Positions 1-5,717 of a stretch of DNA of 5,717 nt are shown here, piece after piece. The DNA lies in assembly GCA_003452275.1 (NCBI GenBank), contig DMIT01000027.1:1-5717 (forward strand). Direction: 5' to 3'. How positions within the stretch are numbered: position 1 is the stretch's first letter; the number at the start of each line of letters is the position of its first letter. The translations under genes were made by a program, and so were the position numbers. The notes under the pieces were generated by a model. The model saw only the letters and a program-made list of their open reading frames with translations, was not told the origin of the DNA and searched no databases. The stretch is from Rhodospirillaceae bacterium (GTDB lineage Bacteria; Pseudomonadota; Alphaproteobacteria; Micavibrionales; Micavibrionaceae).

Positions 1-335
1 TCGCGGATCGCTTCGCGGGATTTGACGGTATGCATGAAGTGAATTCTGGCGCTGGGCACCCATTTGCGCACATTGCGCACTTCTTCGATAGAAGCGGCAT
101 CGAACGTCTTGATTCCGGCTTTGGCTATTGATTTAATGACCTCTTTGGACGGGTTGCATTTAACCGCATACATGACCGTCCCGCGAAAGAGGCGTTTAAA
201 CTCTTTTGATTTCGCGGTGAGTTTTTGCAGGTCTAAAATATGCAAGGGAACAGCCGGCTTGAGCTGTGAAACGATATCATCAATGCGTTTCTCGAGAGTG
301 TTATTCTCGGATAGCAGGGGAACAGAATAAACCAT
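1..335 (-). CDS. Fold-type III PLP-dependent decarboxylase (ornithine/lysine decarboxylase-like), N-terminal part
   Basis: Partial gene; 111 codons are visible from the ATG at 335 and the frame is open to the left edge. Enzymes of this alanine racemase-like barrel family (eukaryotic-type ornithine decarboxylase, lysine/ornithine decarboxylase, diaminopimelate decarboxylase) remove the alpha-carboxyl of a basic amino acid, usually to make putrescine or cadaverine in the cytosol. The family signature is YAVKCNP at residues 57-63, where Lys59 should form the Schiff base with PLP. Around it are HILDLQKL (32-39), matching the first barrel strand, FDAASIEEV (79-87) and IHFMHTVKSREAI (98-110). These resemble ornithine-type decarboxylases more than LysA, but the specificity loop lies outside the window. 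The start is supported by a GGAGG Shine-Dalgarno (340-344) four bases upstream. The family is usually near 370-400 residues, so about 70% is missing. Family assignment is firm; substrate is inferred. Confidence 0.9.
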   Translation of the reverse strand, partial: MVYSVPLLSENNTLEKRIDDIVSQLKPAVPLHILDLQKLTAKSKEFKRLFRGTVMYAVKCNPSKEVIKSIAKAGIKTFDAASIEEVRNVRKWVPSARIHFMHTVKSREAIR

Positions 336-352
336 ATGACCTCCACAAAATC

Positions 353-383
353 CAATACTACAATTCAACATTACAGTATTGAA
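353..383 (-). promoter_or_regulatory. Putative decarboxylase promoter overlapped by a 7-bp dyad
   Basis: On the minus strand, TTCAAT (383-378) and TAGTAT (360-355) are separated by 17 bp and could serve as -35 and -10 boxes; the match to consensus is only moderate (3/6 and 4/6). An inverted repeat, CAATACT (353-359) and AGTATTG (375-381), separated by 15 bp, lies over both boxes, as an operator would. The implied leader is very short, ending in the GGAGG at 344-340. Both promoter and operator are inferred; the dyad itself is directly visible. Confidence 0.3.
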
Positions 384-396
384 TATTAAGGAAGGC

Positions 397-417
397 TTAA
401 GAGGCGACGCCTCTTAA
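397..417 (-). terminator. 21-bp palindrome between DUF1150 gene and decarboxylase gene (possible terminator)
   Basis: Arms TTAAGAGGCG and CGCCTCTTAA flank a single central base, giving a perfect inverted repeat that starts seven bases beyond the DUF1150 stop codon. In RNA it would form a stem of about nine base pairs with a three-base loop. The position suits the end of the hsp20-DUF1150 transcript. It is not a textbook intrinsic terminator, because on the minus strand the T-run precedes the hairpin and only two Ts directly follow the GC-rich stem. It could instead be a transcript-end stabiliser or a protein-binding palindrome. Confidence 0.4.
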
Positions 418-423
418 AAAGAT

Positions 424-657
424 TTAGTGCAGGGTTACCGTATCCAGATCATTTTGCGAGGCAAGAGCCAAAGCGGATTCAGATGAATCGGTCAATGTCA
501 GGGCGGTACCGTCCGCAGCATGAAGCGCATAGGCTTGTCTGTCCATCACTTTGACAGGCTTGATATAGGCGATATGACCAGTGCCGAGGGTCAGGAAATC
601 CTGCTCTGAAATTCGGCGTAGCAAGATGTCTTTATGAACAGTTGTTTTAATATCCAT
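424..657 (-). CDS. DUF1150 family small protein, downstream partner of Hsp20
   Basis: Small soluble protein of 77 residues with no signal peptide or membrane segment. It matches the DUF1150 pattern: a short N-terminal helix, then TGHIAYIKPV, a central YALHAADGTALTL segment, and a C-terminal ALALASQNDLDTVTLH close. The molecular function of DUF1150 is unknown; its genes are found in Alphaproteobacteria, often immediately after an hsp20 gene, as here (67 bp gap, same strand). The ATG at 657 is preferred because GAGG (664-667) sits six bases upstream. A GTG at 669 would add four residues but overlaps that Shine-Dalgarno. No separate promoter is obvious, so expression from the hsp20 heat-shock promoter is likely. 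A role with the chaperone, or in heat-shock physiology, is inference from gene order only. Confidence 0.85.
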   Translation of the reverse strand: MDIKTTVHKDILLRRISEQDFLTLGTGHIAYIKPVKVMDRQAYALHAADGTALTLTDSSESALALASQNDLDTVTLH

Positions 658-724
658 GTGTTGCCTCACAACCCTTTAATCCTCACCAGAATATCATATC
701 TAGACAGAAAAGGGCAAAAAAAGG

Positions 725-1201
725 TTAAGAAGGGTCGATTTCAATGGCTTTCTGCGGCGGTTGGCTGAAAGCAACCGCTTTGGAGGCCGCTGTAATCTGT
801 ATTTTCCGCGCATTTGATTCGGGGGCGATTCGTTTCATATCAATATGCAAAAGTCCGTTATCAAGCGTGGCCCCCAGAATTTCGATGCCATCGGCCAGAA
901 TGAACGATTTTTGAAACTGGCGCGCGGCAATTCCGCGATGCAGATAGACGCGTCCGTCTTCTTCATCCGTTTGCTTGCCGCGAATGGTCAAATTATTCTG
1001 TTCGGTTTCCACATCCAGATCAGCCATGGTAAACCCTGCAACTGCCAGAGTGATCCGGAGGCCATCTTCGCCGATTTGTTCGATATTATAGGGCGGATAC
1101 CCTTCATTGGCGGTTTTTTTGATCCGGTCAAGCGTGCGCTCGAACTGGTCAAACCCTAGGAACAAGGGCGAATCGAATAGGGAAATACGCTGTGTTGTCA
1201 T
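725..1201 (-). CDS. hsp20: Hsp20/IbpA-type small heat-shock protein
   Basis: ATP-independent holdase of 158 residues that should form oligomers, bind unfolding proteins in the cytosol and pass them to DnaK/ClpB-type machines. The alpha-crystallin domain spans about residues 35-125, opening with YPPYNIEQIGEDGLRITLAVAGF, typical of alphaproteobacterial class A proteins. It contains the family hallmark ATLDNGLLHI (111-120) and HRGIAARQFQKSF (88-100). The C-terminal I-X-I anchor is IQI at 134-136. A tail of 22 residues follows the anchor, ending in an acidic EIDPS. The ATG at 1201 is chosen because GAGGGG (1209-1214) lies seven bases upstream; a TTG at 1207 would be too close to that site. It lies upstream of the DUF1150 gene in an apparent two-gene unit and downstream of a sigma-32-like promoter. 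Confidence 0.95.
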   Translation of the reverse strand: MTTQRISLFDSPLFLGFDQFERTLDRIKKTANEGYPPYNIEQIGEDGLRITLAVAGFTMADLDVETEQNNLTIRGKQTDEEDGRVYLHRGIAARQFQKSFILADGIEILGATLDNGLLHIDMKRIAPESNARKIQITAASKAVAFSQPPQKAIEIDPS

Positions 1202-1260
1202 TGTCAAACCCCTCTTGTTGAGCGAATTTTTAAAGAGCGACCCAAAAGAGGCATCGCTTA
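1202..1260 (-). promoter_or_regulatory. hsp20 5' leader, candidate RNA thermometer
   Basis: The predicted leader contains CCUCUU (1251-1246) complementary to AAGAGG (1216-1211), which covers part of the GAGGGG ribosome-binding site. The adjacent UUG (1245-1243) can pair with CAA (1220-1218) across one bulged C, giving nine pairs in all. The leader also has AGCGA (1258-1254) that could pair with either of two UCGCU copies (1240-1236, 1225-1221), so alternative folds are possible. UCGCU fits the U(U/C)GCU motif of ROSE thermometers, and the second copy can pair imperfectly with AGAGG next to it. Alphaproteobacterial hsp20 genes are known hosts of ROSE elements. Folding was done by hand, so this is a hypothesis. 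Confidence 0.4.
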
Positions 1261-1266
1261 TATCTT

Positions 1267-1296
1267 GAATATAATCGCCTTTTCGGGAAAATCAAG
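1267..1296 (-). promoter_or_regulatory. Sigma-32 (RpoH)-type heat-shock promoter of hsp20
   Basis: Reading leftward, CTTG (1296-1293) is followed after 17 bases by ATTATATTC (1275-1267). The alphaproteobacterial RpoH consensus is CTTG, 17 bases, then CYTATnT, so every defined position fits except the first C of the -10 box. The same bases also give a fair housekeeping promoter, with TTGATT and TATATT at 16 bp spacing. Transcription would begin near 1260 and yield a leader of about 60 nt ahead of the Hsp20 start. Position in front of an Hsp20 gene strongly supports the assignment. Confidence 0.6.
1270..1275 (+). promoter_or_regulatory. Possible -10 box for the patatin-polA unit
   Basis: A perfect TATAAT lies on the plus strand 64 bases before the patatin start codon and coincides with the hsp20 -10 box on the other strand. 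No convincing -35 hexamer is found 16-18 bp upstream, and the TG at 1266-1267 is one base too far away for a strict extended -10. Perfect match to the hexamer alone is weak evidence in AT-rich intergenic DNA. Confidence 0.25.
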
Positions 1297-1338
1297 TTGG
1301 CACTGGAAAAGTCGGACGAAGCACCATAAGGTAGCTGG

Positions 1339-2457
1339 ATGGTCAGCAAAAAAATCACACTGAAAAAAATCAATTTGGCACTTCAGGGCGGCGGCTCTCA
1401 CGGGGCGTTTACATGGGGCGTTCTTGATGCCCTGCTCGAAGACGGGCGGTTCGATATCGAAGGGATCAGCGCGACGTCCGCAGGTTCCATGAATGCGGTC
1501 GTCATGGCGGCGGGATATATCAAGGGCGGAGTCGAAGGTGCCCGTACCTATTTAAAGCAATTCTGGAGAGAAGTGTCGGATGCAGGCTCGGTTTTCTGTC
1601 CGGTCAGCAATCTGGCTGTCGATAATCCTTTTTCCAGCTTCATTCCCAAATGGATGACCCCCGACTGGCTGGGGATGGGCATAAATCTAGGGGGTGAAAA
1701 CCCTGCCATGCAGATGATGACCGCTTTGGCACAGAATATCTCCCCTTACCAGTTCAACCCTCTGAACCTTAATCCCCTGCGCGATATCCTTGATGAAATG
1801 GTCGATTTCGACGCGTTGCGCCGTAACAAGGATTTCAAACTGTTCATTACCGCCACCAATGTGCGTACAGGGGGATCGCGGATTTTTACCTCGTCCGAAC
1901 TGACGCGCGATATGGTATTGGCCTCTGCGGCCCTCCCCAACGTATTTCAGGCGGTCGAAATCGACGGTGAAGCCTATTGGGACGGGGGATATGTCGGCAA
2001 TCCGTCGCTATGGCCGCTTTTCTATGAAACCGACGGCATCGATCTGGTGATTGTGCATGTCAATTCGATTGTGCAGAATACCTTACCCAAAGATGCCATG
2101 AATATCGAAGATCGCGTCAATGAAATTACCTTTAATTCCGCGATGCTTAAGGAAATGCGGGCGATTGGATTTGTGCAGAAATTGCTGCAACGGGATATGC
2201 TCAAACCCGAATATCGTAACAAGTATCGGGATGTATTGATGCACGCTATTCGCGCGGATAGCGTCATGCGTGATTTCAGCATGGCCACCAAACTGGACAC
2301 GTCATGGCCGCTTTTGACCCGCTTGTTCGATGCGGGCCGCAAAACGGCCAAAAGCTGGGCTGACGAGAATTTTGACAAAATCGGCAAAATGTCCAGTATT
2401 GATCTGGAAAAAGATTATTTGAACATCGCAGTTGACGAGAAATCCAAAGTAAAATGA
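1339..2457 (+). CDS. Patatin-like phospholipase family protein
   Basis: Protein of 372 residues with the patatin fold, a Ser-Asp dyad hydrolase that usually cleaves acyl esters of phospholipids or other lipids. The oxyanion-hole loop is GGGSHG (17-22). The nucleophile elbow is ATSAG (45-49) with Ser47 as nucleophile; the first glycine of the usual GXSXG is alanine. The catalytic Asp is D215 in WDGGYVGNP (214-222). Residues after about 240 form a helical C-terminal region. There is no signal peptide or membrane span, so it is probably cytosolic or peripherally membrane-bound. Start: AAGG (1328-1331) is seven bases upstream of the ATG. Its TGA overlaps the polA ATG by four bases, implying co-translation. 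The natural substrate cannot be told from sequence; related proteins include phospholipases A and some polyhydroxyalkanoate depolymerases. Confidence 0.9.
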   Translation: MVSKKITLKKINLALQGGGSHGAFTWGVLDALLEDGRFDIEGISATSAGSMNAVVMAAGYIKGGVEGARTYLKQFWREVSDAGSVFCPVSNLAVDNPFSSFIPKWMTPDWLGMGINLGGENPAMQMMTALAQNISPYQFNPLNLNPLRDILDEMVDFDALRRNKDFKLFITATNVRTGGSRIFTSSELTRDMVLASAALPNVFQAVEIDGEAYWDGGYVGNPSLWPLFYETDGIDLVIVHVNSIVQNTLPKDAMNIEDRVNEITFNSAMLKEMRAIGFVQKLLQRDMLKPEYRNKYRDVLMHAIRADSVMRDFSMATKLDTSWPLLTRLFDAGRKTAKSWADENFDKIGKMSSIDLEKDYLNIAVDEKSKVK

Positions 2458-5210
2458 GCAAAGAATTATTCCTTGTAGACGGATCAGGCTTTATTTTCCG
2501 CGCTTACCATGCCCTGCCGCCTTTGACCCGCCCTGACGGAACCCCTGTCGGCGCAGTGATGGGGTTTTGCAATATGCTCTCTAAACTGCTGTCCACGCAC
2601 CGCGATGCGCATATTGCGGTGATCTTTGATGCGGCCCGTAAAAATTTCAGGAATGATATTTATGCGGAGTATAAAGCGCATCGTCCCCCCGCGCCCGAGG
2701 ATTTGATTCCCCAATTTCCATTGATCCGCGAGGCTTCCATCGCTTTTGGTCTGCCGACCATGGAAATGGAAGGGTTCGAGGCAGACGATATCATTGCAAC
2801 CTATGCCAAACTGGCAGAGTCCGAAAATATCAAGGTCACGATTGTGTCATCGGATAAGGATTTGATGCAATTGGTACGCGGCGATATCAAACTGATGGAT
2901 CCGATGAAACAAGTCATGATCGGTGCTGCGGAAGTGTTTGAAAAATTCGGTGTGACGCCCGATAAAGTCGTCGATGTGCAGGCTTTGTGCGGTGACCCGT
3001 CCGACAATGTCCCGGGAGTTCCAGGAATCGGGGTCAAAACGGCGGCAGAATTGATTAATGCTTATGGCAGTCTTGAAAATTTACTCAATAATATTGCCTA
3101 TATTAGACAGCCAAAACGGCGCGAGACTTTGGAAAGCAATGCGGAATTGGCCCGCATTTCCAAGAAACTCGTGACATTGCGGGATGATGTGCCCGTGCCG
3201 ATTCCGGTGCAGCAATTGGTTGCTGGCCCGCAGGATCAACTGGCCGCTTTTCTGGAATATCAAGGTTTTCGAACCTTGTTGTCCCGCCTTACAAAAACCC
3301 CTGTTGCGCCGCCTGCCGATCCTGCAAGCCCGTCTATTCCGGCCACTCTGCTTGCAAGCGGGCAGGCAGAAGTGACGGTCGATTACCAGCTTATCACCGA
3401 TGCTGCAACCTTAACCACATGGCTTGCCGATGCCTATGAAACCGGTGTGCTGGCAATAGATACCGAAACCACAGGGCTGACCCCCGCGCGTGCGGATTTG
3501 GTGGGGGTATCGCTGGCGACCCGCCCCGGTCGCGCCTGTTATATTCCGATAGGTCATGGAACCGGCGGCGATTTATTTGCGACACCGTCGGCAGCGAATA
3601 CGCTGCAACAGCCTAAAATCGCAGACATTGTTGCGGTTCTTCAAAAGATTTGTGCAGATAGGGCGATTATCAAGGTCGGACATAACATGAAATTCGACCT
3701 GCAAATGCTGCAATTGGTAGGACTGGAATTCGCCGCGTTGGATGATACGATGCTGATGTCCTACGTGTTGGACGGATCGGCTCATGGTCATGGCCTTGAT
3801 GAACTGTCCGAACTGCATTGCGCCCATAAAATGATTTCCTATGACGAAGTAACGGGAACAGGCAAAAATCGCATTTCCTTTGCGGCAGTCCCGCTGGATA
3901 AGGCCTGTGATTACGCAGCAGAGGATGCAGATTTCACCCTCCGCCTGTACCATATCTTGAAACCGCGTCTGGCCGCCGAGAGAATGTCGGTGGTCTATGA
4001 AGATATCGAACGCCCGTTGATTCAGGTCATTGCCGATATGGAGCAAAACGGCATTTGTGTGGATAAAACCGTCCTGAAGCGCCTATCCCAAACTTTCGCT
4101 GAAAAAATAGCGGCACTTGAGGCGGATATCCATACGGAAGCTGGGCATCCGTTTAATGTCGGATCGCCCCGACAACTCGGTATTGTCCTGTTTGACGAAA
4201 TGGGCTTACAAGGTGGGACAAAAACCAAAACCGGAGACTGGTCAACGGCTGCCGATATTTTGGAAAATCTGGCGGAGCAGGGATACGGCTTTGTCGATAA
4301 GATACTCGAATGGCGTCACCTTTCCAAATTGCGCTCCAACTATACAGAAAGTCTGCAAGAGGCGATCAATTCGAAAACAGGCCGTGTTCATACGTCTTTT
4401 GCCATGGCCTTGACCAATACCGGAAGATTGTCATCATCTGACCCGAATTTGCAAAATATCCCGATCCGTACCGAAGAAGGCCGTATGATACGTACGGCTT
4501 TTGTCGCACCCGCAGGCCATGTGCTGATTTCTGCCGATTATTCCCAGATTGAATTGCGTTTAGCGGCAGAGCTGGCACAGGTCAAAGCCTTGCAGGACTC
4601 GTTCCGTACGGGTGAGGATATTCATACACGTACGGCATCGGAAGTCTTGGGAATTCCCCAAGCGGATGTGACCCCGGAGATCAGACGCAGTGCCAAAGCC
4701 ATTAATTTCGGGATCATTTACGGCATTAGCGGCTTCGGTCTTGCCAAGCAATTAGGGGTCAGTAATGGCGAAGCCAGTACCTATATCCGCAATTATCTAG
4801 GAAAATTCCCCGAATTAGAGCGTTTTATGTCCGGTTTGAAGGATGAAGCGCGAAAATCAGGCTATGTGAAGACATTTTTTGGTCGAAAATGCGTTATTTC
4901 AGGCATCAATGATAGAAACGGAGCCAAAAGACAGTTCGCCGAGCGTCAGGCGATCAATGCCCCGTTGCAAGGAACTGCCGCCGATATTGTCAAACTGGCG
5001 ATGACGGAAGTCGATAGACGTATCAGGTCGGGTGACATTGCCGCGACCTTATTGCTTCAGGTGCATGATGAACTCGTCTTCGAAGTCAGGGAAGAAGATG
5101 CGGCCAAAGTATCCGCCCAAATCAGGCAGATCATGGAAAATGTTGCTTCCTTTTCCATTCCCCTCGCTGTCGAGGCCAAATGGGCGAAAAACTGGTCGGA
5201 TGCGCATTAA
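2454..5210 (+). CDS. polA: DNA polymerase I
   Basis: Full-length PolA, 918 residues (928 in E. coli), which removes RNA primers from Okazaki fragments and fills repair gaps. The 5' nuclease domain (about 1-285) starts with LFLVDGSGFIFRAYHA and carries EADD (109-112), SSDKD (132-136) and the helix-hairpin-helix DPSDNVPGVPGIG (181-193). A Pro/Ala-rich linker follows (about 282-300). The 3'-5' proofreading domain (about 310-500) keeps all DEDDy residues: D336 and E338 in IDTETTG, D415 in GHNMKFD, Y487 and D491 in DYAAED. The polymerase domain has motif A DYSQIE (D695), motif B from R744 through K748, F752 and Y756, and motif C HDELV (D872, E873), ten less than E. coli numbering. All three activities should be intact. 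The start overlaps the patatin stop (ATGA) and has only a weak Shine-Dalgarno, so translational coupling is likely. No clear terminator follows. Confidence 0.98.
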   Translation: MSKELFLVDGSGFIFRAYHALPPLTRPDGTPVGAVMGFCNMLSKLLSTHRDAHIAVIFDAARKNFRNDIYAEYKAHRPPAPEDLIPQFPLIREASIAFGLPTMEMEGFEADDIIATYAKLAESENIKVTIVSSDKDLMQLVRGDIKLMDPMKQVMIGAAEVFEKFGVTPDKVVDVQALCGDPSDNVPGVPGIGVKTAAELINAYGSLENLLNNIAYIRQPKRRETLESNAELARISKKLVTLRDDVPVPIPVQQLVAGPQDQLAAFLEYQGFRTLLSRLTKTPVAPPADPASPSIPATLLASGQAEVTVDYQLITDAATLTTWLADAYETGVLAIDTETTGLTPARADLVGVSLATRPGRACYIPIGHGTGGDLFATPSAANTLQQPKIADIVAVLQKICADRAIIKVGHNMKFDLQMLQLVGLEFAALDDTMLMSYVLDGSAHGHGLDELSELHCAHKMISYDEVTGTGKNRISFAAVPLDKACDYAAEDADFTLRLYHILKPRLAAERMSVVYEDIERPLIQVIADMEQNGICVDKTVLKRLSQTFAEKIAALEADIHTEAGHPFNVGSPRQLGIVLFDEMGLQGGTKTKTGDWSTAADILENLAEQGYGFVDKILEWRHLSKLRSNYTESLQEAINSKTGRVHTSFAMALTNTGRLSSSDPNLQNIPIRTEEGRMIRTAFVAPAGHVLISADYSQIELRLAAELAQVKALQDSFRTGEDIHTRTASEVLGIPQADVTPEIRRSAKAINFGIIYGISGFGLAKQLGVSNGEASTYIRNYLGKFPELERFMSGLKDEARKSGYVKTFFGRKCVISGINDRNGAKRQFAERQAINAPLQGTAADIVKLAMTEVDRRIRSGDIAATLLLQVHDELVFEVREEDAAKVSAQIRQIMENVASFSIPLAVEAKWAKNWSDAH

Positions 5211-5342
5211 AAAACCAACTTAAATGACCACTTCATCTTCCCTTTGCCCCTCACTCTATGATAGGATTGTAAAGGTTGTTTAATTTGGTGGTTTGGTGTG
5301 GCTTCTCATATGCTCTTTGCAATAGGTAGAACCTCTTTCTCT
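5211..5342. other. Intergenic region between polA and the exported-protein gene
   Basis: These 132 bp hold no tRNA, no good intrinsic terminator and no credible small gene. TATGAT (5257-5262) on the plus strand resembles a -10 box, but I find no matching -35. The right part is rich in GGT/GGTT runs. The reading frame of the following gene is open from 5265, which leaves room for upstream starts at GTG 5298 or ATG 5310. Confidence 0.3.
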
Positions 5343-5717
5343 ATGCGTTTCAAAACAAAACTGGGTTTTGTTGCTGCCGGATTATGTATGGCGGCTGCAT
5401 GGGGTGGTATTTCTGCGCCTGCCAGTGCCAGTGTTTTCTCAACCTATAATCTTCCCCCCTATACTTGTACCACAGGTGTAGGGTGTTGTAGTGCCGCATC
5501 CATGCCGAGTTTGATTCATTCGATGTTTTCCGGGACGGGCCTGTACACAGGGCAACAGGATTTGCAGCAATATTATTATACAAATTCTTTGTGGCCCAAG
5601 GTCGAGACCGCTCTTGAAAAATCAACCGATGAAGCTCGAAATGTGATGTTGATGACGGTAGGGCCGAGAGGGTCGTTTATAGATGCTCAGACTTTAATCC
5701 AGACATTGACCTCTTTA
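5343..5717 (+). CDS. Putative secreted protein of unknown function, N-terminal part
   Basis: The frame stays open to the right edge, giving 125 codons from the ATG at 5343. The N-terminus is a clear Sec signal peptide: basic MRFKTK, a hydrophobic stretch from about 7 to 21, then an APASA/S cleavage site after residue 29. The mature part begins with a Tyr/Pro-rich segment, then a cysteine cluster (C42, C48, C49) that could form disulphides in the periplasm, then a run of tyrosines (77-79) and a probably helical segment from about residue 84. No family could be named with confidence. Neither start has a strong Shine-Dalgarno; ATG 5310 is in frame and would add 11 residues, but 5343 gives the more typical signal peptide. 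A vague likeness to exported proteins of type IV secretion/conjugation clusters in Alphaproteobacteria is from memory only and should not be relied on. Confidence 0.65.
   Translation, partial: MRFKTKLGFVAAGLCMAAAWGGISAPASASVFSTYNLPPYTCTTGVGCCSAASMPSLIHSMFSGTGLYTGQQDLQQYYYTNSLWPKVETALEKSTDEARNVMLMTVGPRGSFIDAQTLIQTLTSL

Noticed and set aside
64..330. Plus-strand open frame of 88 codons at the left edge
   Set aside because: It lies antisense to the decarboxylase gene, whose YAVKCNP signature and strong ribosome-binding site fix the real frame.
672..714. CCCTTT and AAAGGG inverted repeat in the hsp20-DUF1150 gap
   Set aside because: Only six base pairs across a 31-base loop; readily expected by chance.
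845..1159. Plus-strand open frame of 104 codons opposite hsp20
   Set aside because: It is the complement of the alpha-crystallin domain coding sequence and has no recognisable protein features.
1298..1303. TGGCAC resembling a sigma-54 -24 element before the patatin gene
   Set aside because: The required TTGC/TGC -12 element is absent at the correct spacing.
3573..4046. Minus-strand open frame of 157 codons inside polA
   Set aside because: It is antisense to conserved proofreading-domain codons, and its translation shows no domain-like pattern.
5211..5300. A terminator hairpin after polA using AAACCAAC and the GGTTG-rich stretch
   Set aside because: The arms are not complementary over more than a few bases and no T-run follows a stem.
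5373..5387. Cys15 in the signal peptide of the right-edge protein as a lipoprotein attachment site
   Set aside because: The residue before the cysteine is Leu, not Gly/Ala/Ser, and a better signal peptidase I site (ASA) follows at residue 29.

Overview
The window (5,717 bp, moderate GC by eye) looks like ordinary chromosome from an alphaproteobacterium. The best taxonomic clue is an Hsp20 gene followed directly by a DUF1150 gene, a pairing typical of Alphaproteobacteria. The PolA sequence fits, with all three enzymatic domains. No mobile element, CRISPR array, tRNA or rRNA was seen.

Layout. The left third reads on the minus strand. From right to left it holds an Hsp20 small heat-shock chaperone (725-1201), a DUF1150 protein (424-657), a 21-bp near-perfect palindrome (397-417), and the N-terminal 111 residues of a fold-type III PLP-dependent ornithine/lysine-type decarboxylase that runs off the left edge (335 to 1). 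The rest reads on the plus strand: a patatin-like acyl hydrolase (1339-2457), DNA polymerase I (polA, 2454-5210) whose start codon overlaps the patatin stop by four bases, and the start of an unrecognised secreted protein (5343 to the right edge). No gap without a gene exceeds 140 bp.

How the parts work together. The 137-bp region 1202-1338 is a divergent control region. Leftward it carries a good match to the alphaproteobacterial sigma-32 heat-shock promoter. It also encodes an hsp20 leader of about 60 nt that can be drawn with its Shine-Dalgarno sequence paired, a candidate RNA thermometer. Hsp20 and DUF1150 would then form one heat-inducible unit. Rightward, patatin and polA look translationally coupled, so a lipid acyl hydrolase and a DNA repair/replication polymerase appear to share a transcript. 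The decarboxylase has its own strong ribosome-binding site and a small dyad over its putative promoter.

I see no convincing novel multi-gene system. The items most worth a second look are the hsp20 leader, the altered nucleophile elbow of the patatin protein, the patatin-polA coupling, and the unidentified exported protein at the right edge.
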